Part shown: one piece after another, positions 35,356 through 44,979 of the stretch
Numbering within the stretch: the first letter of the stretch is position 1
Layout of the letters: each line of letters opens with the position of its first letter
Source of the DNA: an uncultured bacterium
GTDB lineage: Bacteria; Planctomycetota; Phycisphaerae; Phycisphaerales; SM1A02
DNA: 64,000 bases
Direction of reading: 5' to 3'
NCBI GenBank assembly: GCA_903891095.1
Contig: CAITDI010000088.1
Location: 18,270-82,269 of the forward strand
The notes under the pieces: model-generated
Told to the model about the DNA's origin: nothing
Databases searched by the model: none
The model's input: only the letters and a program-made list of their open reading frames with translations
Position numbers and translations under genes: made by a program

Positions 35356-36135
35356 ATGGACAAGGCCAGCGTCATTGGAAGCATCATCGGACTCGTCGCG
35401 TGCGTCGTCGTCATGTGGATGGCGTCGCACGGCCACTTCGAGATGTTCTATTCGCCCAAGGGCGTGATCATGGTCTTCGGCGGCACGATCTCCGTGCTCC
35501 TCATGGCGATGCCGTTCGAGAACCTGAAGTGCGTCCCCGGCTACTTCAAGCGCTTCTTCTTCAACAAGGGCCTCAGCGCGATCGAGACCGTCAAGCTCAT
35601 GAGCACGCTCTCCGACAAGGCGCGCCGCGACGGCATCCTCGCCCTCGAGAACGAGATCGAGAAGATCGAAGACCCGTTCCTGTCGAAGGGCCTCCGCATG
35701 GCCGTCGACGGCACCGACGAGGAGATCATCGAGACGACCCTTCGCCTCGAGGTGATGGCGATGCAGGAACGCCACAAGTCGGGCAAGAAGTTCTTCGACC
35801 TCATCAAGCTCTATTCGCCCGGCTACGGCCTGGTCGCGACGCTCATCGGTCAGGTCGGCATGTTCGGCAGCCTCGGCGGCGACATCGCGACCCTCGGTCA
35901 CATGCTCGCGATCGCCGTCGTTGCGACGATGTACGGCACCGTGCTCGCGAACGCGATCGCTGGTCCCGTCGGCGACAAGCTCGCGCTGCGCTCGGGCGAG
36001 GAGATCCTGTCCAAGGAGATGATGCTGCAGGGCATCCTCTCGATCCAGGCCGGCGACAACCCGCGCGCCACGCAGGAGAAGATGCTCGCGTTCATCCCGA
36101 ACACCGTGCGTCGCAACCTCAAGCTCGCGGCTTGA
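35356..36135 (+). CDS. motA: flagellar stator protein MotA
   Basis: MotA (259 residues) forms the proton or sodium channel of the motor with MotB. Seen: membrane segments at about 5-21 and 35-51 (GVIMVFGGTISVLLMAMP). A large cytoplasmic loop carries charged residues (RDGILALENEIEKIEDPF, TLRLEVMAMQERHKSGKK). Two more membrane segments follow, with the conserved Pro in YSPGYGLVATLIGQVGMFG. ATG 35356 follows GGAGGCGAG. motB begins 49 bases after its stop. The pair is separate from the export genes at 2980-15331. Confidence 0.93.
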   Translation: MDKASVIGSIIGLVACVVVMWMASHGHFEMFYSPKGVIMVFGGTISVLLMAMPFENLKCVPGYFKRFFFNKGLSAIETVKLMSTLSDKARRDGILALENEIEKIEDPFLSKGLRMAVDGTDEEIIETTLRLEVMAMQERHKSGKKFFDLIKLYSPGYGLVATLIGQVGMFGSLGGDIATLGHMLAIAVVATMYGTVLANAIAGPVGDKLALRSGEEILSKEMMLQGILSIQAGDNPRATQEKMLAFIPNTVRRNLKLAA

Positions 36136-36184
36136 TCCAGCACTGATTCTGCACTGATTCCGCAGCACCGAAAGCGCACGCACC

Positions 36185-37087
36185 ATGGCCGACGCCAAGC
36201 ACGACAACCACGGAAAGAAGGACGCCGGTCACGGCTCCGGCGGTGGCGGTCACGGCGACGACGGCGGTCACAAGAAGAAGCACGGCGGCCACGGTGGTGG
36301 CGGTCACGGCGGCGGTTCGCACGAGGAGCACGAGGGCGCGCCCGAGTGGCTGATCTCGTTCGCCGACATGGTGATGCTCATGATGGGCTTCTTCGTGATC
36401 ATGTTCGCGCTCAACGCGCAGCCGAAGGGCGGCAACGCGGGCGGCGGCGGCGAGCAGGCCGAGGGCGTCGCGACCGAGCAGAACTTCGTCGATCTTGCGA
36501 TCGCGGTGCGTCGCGCGTTCAACAACGACGTCGACCTCAACTCGACCGATCCCAACGACAAGGCGCTCATCGAGCGCATCAAGCAGCTCGAGAAGAACGG
36601 CGCCGGCACCAGCCGCGACGAAGGCACGGCGGGCAAGGACCGCAATGTCCAGAGCGTGCGCCCCGGCGACCGCTTTGGCCGCGGCACCAGCGTGATGTTC
36701 CGTGCGGGCACCGCCGAGCTCACCACCACCGCGCAGAAGACCATCGACGAGCTCGCCAAGCAGCTCGACGGCCAGACCCCGCTCGTCGAGGTCTACGGCC
36801 ATGTCGGCGCGGGCGAATGCGTGGGCGACCCGCAGAAGGCCATGAAGCTCTCGACCGAGCGTTCGCTCGCCGTCGCCCAGCGCCTTGCGGGCGCGGGACT
36901 CGACTACTGGCGCATGCGTGTCCGTGCTGCCGGCGACGGCGACCGCGTGGAGCCGTATCCCACTGGCGCGACTTCCGATGCGCGGAACCAGCGCGTCGAG
37001 ATCCGCGTGCTCGATGAGGCTGCCCCCTCGCGGGAGCGCATGCGCCCGATGTCGGGCGCCGACGGCCCGCGCGGCCGCGCAGAGTGA
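36185..37087 (+). CDS. motB: flagellar stator protein MotB with His-rich N-terminus
   Basis: MotB (300 residues) anchors the stator to peptidoglycan. Seen: PEWLISFADMVMLMMGFFV with the channel aspartate at D61 in the single membrane helix. The C-terminal OmpA-like domain has FRAGTAELTTTAQKTIDELA, VEVYGHVGAGE, STERSLAVAQRLAGAG and RNQRVEIRV. The N-terminal 50 residues, normally a short basic tail, are Gly/His/Lys-rich with ten His, unusual for MotB and possibly metal binding. ATG 36185 opens the frame 49 bases after motA. Confidence 0.93.
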   Translation: MADAKHDNHGKKDAGHGSGGGGHGDDGGHKKKHGGHGGGGHGGGSHEEHEGAPEWLISFADMVMLMMGFFVIMFALNAQPKGGNAGGGGEQAEGVATEQNFVDLAIAVRRAFNNDVDLNSTDPNDKALIERIKQLEKNGAGTSRDEGTAGKDRNVQSVRPGDRFGRGTSVMFRAGTAELTTTAQKTIDELAKQLDGQTPLVEVYGHVGAGECVGDPQKAMKLSTERSLAVAQRLAGAGLDYWRMRVRAAGDGDRVEPYPTGATSDARNQRVEIRVLDEAAPSRERMRPMSGADGPRGRAE

Positions 37088-37285
37088 CCAATCGTCACAA
37101 CCCAAACGGGCAATTGGACGCCGTCTGCGGGACGAGCCTTGTTTTCCGCGATCTCGGTGGTAGTTTCAAAGGCGCGTTATGGCCCGAACCATCGGGGCAT
37201 TCGCGCGTAGCCTGCACCACCTCAGCTCGACCAACCCAGCTTGAACACCTCAAACTGGGAAACCTCAGACTGGGACACCACGAAG

Positions 37286-38929
37286 ATGAAGACGATGCCG
37301 AAGCCCATGCTGAAGCCCATGCTGAAGCCCATGCTGAAGATGACGACGTCGCAGTCTGCTCACGCGCGTCTGCTGCTCTCGATGCCGCTGTCGCTCTGCG
37401 TCGTCGTCGGCGCCGTGGCGTCCATCGCGAGTGCGGACACCTTCACGGACATCAAGTACACCGATCTCGTCGCGCGTCTTGGCGCGAATGTTCCGACTGG
37501 CGCCGGCATCGGCATGGGCCAGGTCGAGGCGCCGGAGAACACCCAGGGTTCGTACGCGCCGGATCTTGCCAACCCTGAGTTCGTGGGCAAGACCGTCACG
37601 CTGCTTTCGGGCAACACGCAGTTGCCAAGCTGGCACGGCACCGAGGTCGGCAAGGCGTACTACGGCAACACGCAGTCGATCTCCAAGGGCGTCACCAGCA
37701 TCTCGGTGTGGGAAGTCAACCCGTGGATCCAGAGCGCGTACCTTCGCGTCGGGCAGGGCGTGACGCAGCCGCTGACGCCGCCGGCGGGATTGCGCGTCTT
37801 CAACCACTCGTGGATCGGATCGTTCGGCTCGGCCGCAAGCGACAACGACGCGCTGCGCCGCCTCGACTACACGGTCACGCGCGACAACATCTTCATCGCC
37901 GCGGGCGTGAACAACGGCGCGGGCAGCGTCGGCCAGGCGATGATGGCGTACTGCTTCAATGGCGTCGCCGTCGGCTTGCCCGACGGCAATCACTCGACCA
38001 GCCTGACGCCCACGGGTGTCGACGGCGCGGGTCGGCGCAAGCCCGACCTCGTCGCGCCAGGGCAGTTCACGAGCTTCGCGACGCCCGTGGTCGGCTCGGC
38101 TGCGGCGCTGCTCTTCGACGCCGCGGACAGCGATCCCGCCGTCGCGACCAATCCCAACGCCAACAAGGCGCTCACGGTGAAGGCCTGCCTCATGGCCGGC
38201 ACCACGCACCGCGCTGCCTGGACCAACAACACGCCCACCAGCGGCGCAAGCCGCGGTATCGCGACCACGCCGCTCGACACGACCTACGGCGCCGACCTGC
38301 TCAACGTCGATCGCGCGCACCGCATCTTCACCGGCGGCGAGGCGAGCGATTTCCCGACGCCGCAGACGACCGCGTTCACCCGCCACCAGGGCTGGGACTA
38401 CGTGACGAGCATCGCCTCGAACACGAGCGTCTACTGGACCTTCCGTGTGCACAAGCCCGTCGCCGAGGCGAGCGTGCTCGCCACCTGGCACCGTCAGGTC
38501 GCGACCAACTTCACCACATGGAACGTGCAGGATCTCGACCTCCGCCTCTGGAAGCTCGAAGGCGGCGCGCTCGTGTCGATCACCGGCGACGCCGGCGCGG
38601 CGTGGTTCGCCAGCGGCAACTGCGAGAGCAAGAGCACCGTCGACAACACCGAGCACCTCTACCTCAAGAACCTCTCGGCGGGCGACTACGTGCTTGAGCT
38701 CCGTCGCGTGGCCGGCACGCAGACCGCGCTGCCCGTGGCGGTGGCGTGGTACATGCCTGACACGCAGATGACCGCCGATCTCGACGGCAACGGCGTCGTC
38801 GGCCCTGGCGACCTCGCGATCCTGCTCAACAGCTGGGGGGGATCGGGCCTGCCCGATCTCAGCGGCGACGGCGTCGTGAATGCCGCCGACATCAGCATCA
38901 TGCTCAGCCAGTGGGGGCCTGTCCTCTGA
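37286..38929 (+). CDS. secreted S8 (subtilase)-like protein with dockerin-like tail
   Basis: This 547-residue protein has a signal peptide (to about residue 50, ending S-I-A-S-A), a subtilase-like domain and a C-terminal dockerin-like segment with two Ca-loop repeats (DLDGNGVVGPGDLAILLNSW and DLSGDGVVNAADISIMLSQW). The His motif is SWHGTEVGKAYYG (H117) and the Ser motif FTSFATPVVGSAAAL (S263). The position of the catalytic Asp reads Glu81 in GIGMGQVEAPEN. Activity is therefore uncertain. The 5' end has a 12-base tandem repeat (ATGCTGAAGCCC, 37295-37339) encoding K-P-M-L, which offers several Met starts; the true one may be M15 or M19. Confidence 0.75.
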   Translation: MKTMPKPMLKPMLKPMLKMTTSQSAHARLLLSMPLSLCVVVGAVASIASADTFTDIKYTDLVARLGANVPTGAGIGMGQVEAPENTQGSYAPDLANPEFVGKTVTLLSGNTQLPSWHGTEVGKAYYGNTQSISKGVTSISVWEVNPWIQSAYLRVGQGVTQPLTPPAGLRVFNHSWIGSFGSAASDNDALRRLDYTVTRDNIFIAAGVNNGAGSVGQAMMAYCFNGVAVGLPDGNHSTSLTPTGVDGAGRRKPDLVAPGQFTSFATPVVGSAAALLFDAADSDPAVATNPNANKALTVKACLMAGTTHRAAWTNNTPTSGASRGIATTPLDTTYGADLLNVDRAHRIFTGGEASDFPTPQTTAFTRHQGWDYVTSIASNTSVYWTFRVHKPVAEASVLATWHRQVATNFTTWNVQDLDLRLWKLEGGALVSITGDAGAAWFASGNCESKSTVDNTEHLYLKNLSAGDYVLELRRVAGTQTALPVAVAWYMPDTQMTADLDGNGVVGPGDLAILLNSWGGSGLPDLSGDGVVNAADISIMLSQWGPVL

Positions 38930-38971
38930 GCCCGCGCCGCTGAGGCCGCGGCTCGCCACGCGCGCAGTCAC

Positions 38972-38977
38972 TAGACT
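38972..38977 (+). promoter_or_regulatory. -10-like box TAGACT before the ABC permease
   Basis: It ends nine bases before the ATG at 38987, a near-leaderless promoter candidate. Confidence 0.35.
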
Positions 38978-38986
38978 CCGCGCCTG

Positions 38987-40708
38987 ATGCGTCCGATGAC
39001 CCAACGCGTTTGGCTCGTGCTGCTGCTCCTCGTGATCGGGGTGCCGCTGCTCTATCCGATCTGGCTGGGCGTCGCGAGCGCATTCGTCGCCGACGACGGA
39101 TCGCTCACGCTCTTCCACGTGCTCAACGTGTTCCGCGATCCCGTCCTGCGCGAAGGCCTGCTCAATGCGTTCCTGATCGCGACCGCGACCACCGCGGCCG
39201 CGGTGTGCATCGCGCTGCCGCTGGCGCTTGTCTCGGCGCGCATGGTGTTCCCTGGCAAGGCGCTGCTCTCGACGCTGGTGCTGGCGCCGATCATCCTGCC
39301 GCCGTTCGTCGGCGCGATCGGCATGCGCCAGCTGCTCGGCCGCGAAGGCGCGATCAACGCGCTGCTGCTGGACCTGCACGCGATCTCCGCGCCGATCGAC
39401 TTTCTCGGCACGGGCGGATTCGCGCTGATCGTGCTGCTCGAGGCGTTCGCGCTCTTCCCGGTGCTCTATCTCAATCTCGTCGCCGCGATCGCGAACCTCG
39501 ATCCCGCGATGGAGGAAGCCGCGACCAACGCGGGCGCGGGTCGGTGGACGCGGTTCTTCCGCATCACGCTGCCGTTGATTCGGCCTGGCCTGTTCGCGGG
39601 CGGCACGATCGTGTTCGTGTGGAGCTTTACCGAGCTGGGCACGCCGCTCATGATGGAGTTCGGCAAGACGACTTCGGTCCAGATCTTCAACGGCATCAAG
39701 GAGATGGAGGCGTCGCGCCAGCCGTATGCGCTCACGGCGGTCATGCTCGCGGCCACGATCCTGTCGTACACCGTTGGTCGACTCGTCCTCGGTGGCAAGG
39801 GCCACGAGATGCTCGCCAAGGCCAGCGCGGGCGCGGGGCTCAAGACGCTCGTCGGATGGCCCGCGCGGCTTGCGACGGCGGCGTTCGCGCTCGTGGCCTT
39901 GGTCGCGCTGCTCCCGCATCTCGGCGTGATCGGCGTTGCGATTGCGACGAACGGCCGCTGGTACGGCTCGATCCTGCCCGCGAGCGTGACGGGCGACCAT
40001 TTCGTGCAGGCGCTCACGCATCCGCTCGCCGCGGGTTCGGTGCGCAACTCGCTGGTCTTTGCGGGCATCGCGACGGCGATCGACGTCGTGGTCGGCCTCT
40101 TCGTCGCGCGGCTGCTCGTGCGGGGAACGGTGCGCGGCCGCGCGCTGCTCGACGCGCTGGTCATGTTGCCGCTCGCAGTGCCGGGGCTCGTGTTTGCGTT
40201 CGGTCTCGTCGCAGCGAGCCTGCGCTGGCCGTTCAACGAGGGCGCGCCGCTGCATTTCGTCGGCGACATCCTCGGACCGATGCCGAATCCGATTCCGTTC
40301 CTGGTGCTCGCGTACGCGGTGCGTCGGTTGCCGTATGTCGTGCGCTCCGCCGCGGCGGGGCTCGAGCAGACATCGGTCGCGCTGGAGGAAGCCGCGTTCA
40401 ACGTCGGCGCCTCCCGCTGGCGCGTGACCCGCAAGATCGTGCTGCCGTTGCTCGCGGCCAACCTCGCGGCGGGCGCGATCCTCGCGTTCTGCTTCGCGAT
40501 GCTCGAGGTGTCCGACAGCCTGATCCTCGCGCAGCGCGAGAGCGACTTCCCGATCACGAAGGCGATCTTCTCGCTCACCGAGCGCCTCGGCGACGGTCCC
40601 GGCGTGGCGAGCGCGCTCGGCGTGTGGGCGATGGCGTTCCTCGGCGTGGCGCTCGCGACCGCGGCGGCGCTGGTCGGCAAGAGGGCTGGCGCGATCTTTC
40701 GCGGGTGA
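38987..40708 (+). CDS. iron(III)-type ABC transporter permease (FbpB-like, two fused domains)
   Basis: This 573-residue membrane protein consists of two fused permease domains, as in FbpB/SfuB of ferric ion importers. Each domain has an EAA loop for contact with the ATPase: EEAATNAGAGRWTRFFRITL (about residue 177) and EEAAFNVGASRWRVTRKIVL (about 465). About 12 membrane helices are present. No ATPase or substrate-binding gene is adjacent; partners must lie elsewhere. The first ATG at 38987 is close behind the -10-like box; a second ATG at 38996 is possible. Confidence 0.85.
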   Translation: MRPMTQRVWLVLLLLVIGVPLLYPIWLGVASAFVADDGSLTLFHVLNVFRDPVLREGLLNAFLIATATTAAAVCIALPLALVSARMVFPGKALLSTLVLAPIILPPFVGAIGMRQLLGREGAINALLLDLHAISAPIDFLGTGGFALIVLLEAFALFPVLYLNLVAAIANLDPAMEEAATNAGAGRWTRFFRITLPLIRPGLFAGGTIVFVWSFTELGTPLMMEFGKTTSVQIFNGIKEMEASRQPYALTAVMLAATILSYTVGRLVLGGKGHEMLAKASAGAGLKTLVGWPARLATAAFALVALVALLPHLGVIGVAIATNGRWYGSILPASVTGDHFVQALTHPLAAGSVRNSLVFAGIATAIDVVVGLFVARLLVRGTVRGRALLDALVMLPLAVPGLVFAFGLVAASLRWPFNEGAPLHFVGDILGPMPNPIPFLVLAYAVRRLPYVVRSAAAGLEQTSVALEEAAFNVGASRWRVTRKIVLPLLAANLAAGAILAFCFAMLEVSDSLILAQRESDFPITKAIFSLTERLGDGPGVASALGVWAMAFLGVALATAAALVGKRAGAIFRG

Positions 40709-40731
40709 TGCGCCGCGCGTCGCGCGTCCCG

Positions 40732-42975
40732 CTATCGCTTCGCCTGCGCCGCGAGCGCGAGATGCACGCGCAGCACGCCGTACGACACGCGCCCCTCGAG
40801 GCGCTCGTGGATCGCCTTCAGGCCCATGCCGCGTTCGGCTGCGAACGCCGCTTCAACCTCGCGTGCCATGTCGTCGCTCATGAAGCGCGAGCGGGGGAGT
40901 TCCTCGCCCGACTCGATCGCTGCGATGAGATGCGACTCGATGGTCGTGGTGGCGAGCCCGCGTTCCGCAGCGATCTCGTCGATCGAACGGCCCGCGCGGA
41001 ACATCGCCAGCGTCTCGCGCGTGGTCTCGTTGAGCGCGCCGTCGGTGCGCGGCTTGCGCGCGGGCGCCGCGCTCGCAGGCGCGACCTGCGCGAACGCCAT
41101 CCGCGGATGCGACTCGAGCCACGACGCGATCTCGGCGAGGAACTCGCGACCAAAGTCCGCGAGCTTCTTCTCGCCGACGCCCGGCACGCGCAGCATCTCC
41201 GCGTCGCTCGTCGGATACAGCCGCGCCATGTAGCGGAGCGTCGCGTCGCTGAACACGACGTACGGCGGCACGCCGCGCGCATCGGCGAGCGTCTTGCGCA
41301 CGCCGCGCAGTCGCGTGAACAGCTCCTCGTCGCACTCGACCGCGCCTGCCTTGAGCGACGGCTTGGCGGCGGCTTCGTCGTCGCTCGCCTTGACGACGGG
41401 CTTGACGAGCATGATCGGCGCGCGCTGCCTCAGCGCGTCGAGGCCCAGCTCGGTGATCTCGATCGTCGGGAACTGCCCCTCGCCGAGCGCGAGATGCCCC
41501 GACTGCACGAGCTGCCGCCCGAGCGAGACCCACGCCGCGCGCGGGCGGTCCTTGCCGATGCCGTAGGTCGTGAGCTCGGTGTGGAACCAGCGGCGGATCT
41601 TCTCGGTGTCGGCGCCCGCGAGGACATCGGCCACATGCTGGAGCCCGACGCCGAAGCCCGACTTCTGCGCGATGCGCAGCACGCAGCTCAGGAGCTTCTG
41701 CGAATCGAGCGTCGCGTCGTAGCTTTCGCGCGGCTCGAGGCAGTTGTCGCACCCGTCGCAGCGGCCGGCTTCCCACGTCTCGCCAAAGTAGCCGAGGAGC
41801 TCCACGCGGCGGCACTTCGCGCTGTCGGCGAATCCCGCCATGCGGTCGAGCTGCGCGCGCGACACGCGGCGCGCGTCCTCGTCCTCGATCTCGTTGATGA
41901 AGCCGACGTACTTGGCGACGTCGCCGCGCGAGTAGAGCAGCAGGCACTCGCTCGGCAGTCCGTCGCGGCCCGCGCGGCCGGTCTCCTGGTAGTAGCCCTC
42001 GACGTTCTTGGGGAGATCGGCGTGGATCACGAAGCGCACGTTCGGCTTGTTGATGCCCATGCCGAACGCGACCGTCGCGCACACGACGCGCACCTCGTCG
42101 CGCAGGAACGCGTCCTGGTTGCGCGCGCGCGTCTCGGCCTCGAGCCCCGCGTGATACGCGAGCGCCGACACGCCGGCCTTCGACAGCGCGGCGGCCATCG
42201 CCTCGGTCGACTTGCGCGACTGGCAGTAGACGATGCCCGAGTCGTCGTTCCGTCCGCGCACGAACTCGACGACCTGCGCCGCAGCGCCGTCCTTCGCGAC
42301 CACGCGGTACATCAGGTTCGGGCGGTTGAAGCTCGCGACGAACACCTCGGGTTCATCGAGCCGCAGCTGCGACACAATGTCCTCGCGCACGCGCGGCGTG
42401 GCGGTCGCGGTCAGCGCGAGCGTCGGAACGCCGGGCAGCGCTTGCCGCACCGAAAGCAGACGCCGGTATTCCGGGCGAAAATCATGGCCCCACTCGCTGA
42501 TGCAGTGCGCTTCGTCGACGGCGAGCGCGCTCACGTTCCAACGCGCGACGCGCGCGAGAAAGTCGGGCATCACCAGCCGCTCGGGCGCGACGAAGAGGAT
42601 CTTCGTGCGGCCGTTCTCGAGGTCCGCGAGCCGTCGGCGCGCCTCGCCATCCTCGAGCGAGGAGTTGAGCGCCGTTGCTGCGACGCCCGCCGCCTGCAGC
42701 TGGTCGACCTGGTCCTTCATCAGCGCGATGAGCGGCGAGACGACGACCGTCAGTCCGTCGCGCACGAGCGCGGGCAGCTGGTAGCACAGGCTCTTGCCTG
42801 CGCCGGTCGGCAGGATCGCGACCGCGTCGCGCCCCGCGAGCGAGACTTCCATGATCTCGCGCTGCAGCGGGCGGAACTCGTCGTAGCCGAACACCTGCTT
42901 GAGCAGCAGCGGAAGGCGCGAGGTTGGTGATGGCGTTGGCGTCATCTTTGTCGGGGTCGTCGTCGTCGTCGTCAT
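40732..42975 (-). CDS. recQ: ATP-dependent DNA helicase RecQ
   Basis: RecQ (747 residues) unwinds DNA in recombination and repair. Seen: FGYDEFRPLQREIMEVSLAG, Walker A LPTGAGKSLCYQLPAL, and ALAVDEAHCISEWGHDFRPE. Helicase motifs V-VI follow (CATVAFGMGINKPNVRFVIH, YYQETGRAGRDG), and the zinc-binding Cys cluster CRRVELLGYFGE with CDGCDNC. An RQC winged helix, an HRDC domain (about 535-610) and a C-terminal helix-turn-helix tail (ETLAMFRAGRSIDEIAAERG) complete the chain. The N-terminus is a Thr-rich stretch. It starts 21 bases after the DUF885 stop on the same strand. Confidence 0.95.
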   Translation of the reverse strand: MTTTTTTPTKMTPTPSPTSRLPLLLKQVFGYDEFRPLQREIMEVSLAGRDAVAILPTGAGKSLCYQLPALVRDGLTVVVSPLIALMKDQVDQLQAAGVAATALNSSLEDGEARRRLADLENGRTKILFVAPERLVMPDFLARVARWNVSALAVDEAHCISEWGHDFRPEYRRLLSVRQALPGVPTLALTATATPRVREDIVSQLRLDEPEVFVASFNRPNLMYRVVAKDGAAAQVVEFVRGRNDDSGIVYCQSRKSTEAMAAALSKAGVSALAYHAGLEAETRARNQDAFLRDEVRVVCATVAFGMGINKPNVRFVIHADLPKNVEGYYQETGRAGRDGLPSECLLLYSRGDVAKYVGFINEIEDEDARRVSRAQLDRMAGFADSAKCRRVELLGYFGETWEAGRCDGCDNCLEPRESYDATLDSQKLLSCVLRIAQKSGFGVGLQHVADVLAGADTEKIRRWFHTELTTYGIGKDRPRAAWVSLGRQLVQSGHLALGEGQFPTIEITELGLDALRQRAPIMLVKPVVKASDDEAAAKPSLKAGAVECDEELFTRLRGVRKTLADARGVPPYVVFSDATLRYMARLYPTSDAEMLRVPGVGEKKLADFGREFLAEIASWLESHPRMAFAQVAPASAAPARKPRTDGALNETTRETLAMFRAGRSIDEIAAERGLATTTIESHLIAAIESGEELPRSRFMSDDMAREVEAAFAAERGMGLKAIHERLEGRVSYGVLRVHLALAAQAKR

Positions 42976-42996
42976 TCCGCGATTCTTGCCGCGAAA

Positions 42997-44844
42997 TCAA
43001 CCTTGTGCGGCGATGCGACGCTCTTCCGAAGAGATCCACGCGCGGATGTTCTGCTCGAGCACGTCGAGCGGCAGCGGTCCGTCGAGGAGCACCGCGTCGT
43101 GGAAGCGACGGATGTCGAACTTCGCCCCGAGCGCCTTCTCCGCGTCGGCGCGCAGGCGGCGGATCGTGAGTTCGCCGATCTTGTAGCCGCACGCCTGACC
43201 CGGCCACGAGATGTAGCGGTCGACCTCGTTGGCGATGTTGATCTCGCTGAGCGCCGTGTTCGCCGTCATGAACGCGATTGCCTGCTCGCGCGTCCAACCG
43301 AACTGGTGGATGCCCGTGTCGACCACGAGCCGGCACGAACGCCACATCTCGTAGAGCAGGCGACCGAAGTCGTCGTAGGGATTCTCGAAGAAGCCCATCT
43401 CGATCCCGAGCCGCTCGGCGTAGAGCGCCCAGCCCTCGGTGAATGCCGTCGAACCGAGATCCTTGCGGAACTCGCGCACATTCGTGAGTTCCTGCGCGAG
43501 CGCGATCTGGAAGTGATGCCCCGGCACCGCCTCATGCAGCGACAGCGGGATGAACTCGTAGGTCGGCCGCTGGTCGAGCGCATAGGTGTTGGCGTAGAAG
43601 TTGCCCGCCTCGCCGCGCAGCGGTGCACCAGGCTGGTAGTAGGCGGTCGTCTGCGCGGGCGCCATGAAGCGCGGGATCTCGCGCACGCCGTAGGTCAGGC
43701 GCGGGCAGGTCGCGAACAGCGTCGGCAGCTTGGGGTCGATCTTCTTGCACACGTCGCGGTAGCGCGCGAGGAGCTCCTCCGCAGTCTTGCAGTAGAAGCG
43801 CGGGTCGGTGTGCAGGAACTCGATGAACGCGGCGAAACGCGCGTCGTCGGTCATCTTCGCGCGCGAAGCATCGGCCGCGAACCAGTCGGTCTTCGCGATC
43901 ACCGTCATCATCTCTGCGCGGATGCGCGCGACCTCGCTCTTGCCGATGTCGTGGATTTCCTGCGGCGTGAGCGCGGTCGTGGTGTGCGACTTGAGCTCGT
44001 GCGCGTACCACGCGGAGCCGTCCTTCATCGCGCTCGCGCCGATCGTGTCGCGGCACTTGGGCAGGTACTCGTCGATGAAGAACGCCTCGAACTGCGTGAG
44101 CGCGGTGTCGATCGGATCGATCGTGCGCTCGAAGTCGGCGAGCAGGCGCTCGCGGTCGGCGGGCGCGATCGTCTTGGGCATCGACGCGAACGGCTTGCGC
44201 AGCGTCTCGCGCAGCGACTGGCGCACGGTGCGGATCTGCAGCGGAACCTGCACCACGGTGACCTTCGGCGGCATCGCGCCCGAGTCGATGCCTGCGTGCA
44301 TGACCTCCATCGTGCCGATGAGCATGCCCGGCACGCCGAGCAGGCGCTTGTTGTACGCGTCGTAGTCGGCGAGGTCGGCGAACGTGCCGAGCTCGCCCAT
44401 CTGCGCGATGTCCTGGTGCGGGCCGTTGCGGCCGCTGACTGGCATCATCCAGCCGTTGAAGCGAAAGCCTTCCGAGCCGAGCTCGAGCTCGCGGCGCATG
44501 AGCGCGTAGTCGCGCGCGTCGGCAGGGGAGAGCTTGCCCGCGTCGATCGCGCGGAGTTCCTCGAGGAACTGCTCGCTTGTCGCTTGTCGCTTGTTGATGC
44601 CTGCGAGCGACGCGTCGGTGAGCTCGCCTGCGCGCGCGCGGATTCCCCGGCGGAGTGCGTACTCCGGGTACACGATCATGCGCCACGCGTCCTGCGCCTC
44701 GACGATCGCGTTGAACTTGGCGGTCGCGTCGGCGCTCGCTGCGGTCGTCGGCGTCGTCGCCGCCGGTTGAACGACGGCCGGCGGGCCCTGCAAGGCGAAG
44801 GCGAGAAGCGAACCGGCGATGGAAACGAGCGCTGCGGAGGCCAT
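42997..44844 (-). CDS. DUF885 family secreted protein with HExxxxHH-type metal motif
   Basis: This 615-residue protein matches DUF885, a family related to carboxypeptidase-like zinc metalloproteases. Seen: a signal-like N-terminus (ALVSIAGSLLAFALQG) and the central HEAVPGHHFQIALAQE at about residue 435, which supplies likely zinc ligands and catalytic Glu. FRKDLGSTAFTEGWALYAER follows with the third ligand Glu, and CRLVVDTGIHQFGWTREQAI. The substrate is unknown. A TACCCT box lies only six bases before the ATG at 44844. It heads a two-gene unit with recQ. Confidence 0.85.
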   Translation of the reverse strand: MASAALVSIAGSLLAFALQGPPAVVQPAATTPTTAASADATAKFNAIVEAQDAWRMIVYPEYALRRGIRARAGELTDASLAGINKRQATSEQFLEELRAIDAGKLSPADARDYALMRRELELGSEGFRFNGWMMPVSGRNGPHQDIAQMGELGTFADLADYDAYNKRLLGVPGMLIGTMEVMHAGIDSGAMPPKVTVVQVPLQIRTVRQSLRETLRKPFASMPKTIAPADRERLLADFERTIDPIDTALTQFEAFFIDEYLPKCRDTIGASAMKDGSAWYAHELKSHTTTALTPQEIHDIGKSEVARIRAEMMTVIAKTDWFAADASRAKMTDDARFAAFIEFLHTDPRFYCKTAEELLARYRDVCKKIDPKLPTLFATCPRLTYGVREIPRFMAPAQTTAYYQPGAPLRGEAGNFYANTYALDQRPTYEFIPLSLHEAVPGHHFQIALAQELTNVREFRKDLGSTAFTEGWALYAERLGIEMGFFENPYDDFGRLLYEMWRSCRLVVDTGIHQFGWTREQAIAFMTANTALSEINIANEVDRYISWPGQACGYKIGELTIRRLRADAEKALGAKFDIRRFHDAVLLDGPLPLDVLEQNIRAWISSEERRIAAQG

Positions 44845-44850
44845 TCGCGG

Positions 44851-44856
44851 AGGGTA
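44851..44856 (-). promoter_or_regulatory. -10-like box TACCCT before the DUF885 gene
   Basis: It ends six bases before the ATG, which would place the transcript start at or next to the start codon (leaderless). Confidence 0.35.
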
Positions 44857-44964
44857 TCGCGTCTCGCAGGCCGAGGCGGCGCCTGCGACGCGCGCTCTGC
44901 GCGATCGACTCAGACCCGCCGTATTTCAGCGGGATTTCCCCTGTGGCCTGCGCGGATGTTCGGG

Positions 44965-44970
44965 TAGCAT
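44965..44970 (+). promoter_or_regulatory. -10-like box TAGCAT before the ACT gene
   Basis: It ends nine bases before the ATG at 44980; the bases between are CCCCGCCCC with no ribosome site. Confidence 0.38.
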
Positions 44971-44979
44971 CCCCGCCCC

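Noticed and set aside
39010..42930. 1306-codon plus-strand open frame
   Set aside because: It runs through the ABC permease in a wrong frame and antisense to recQ. High GC leaves few stop codons; its composition is Arg/Ala-rich without any domain.
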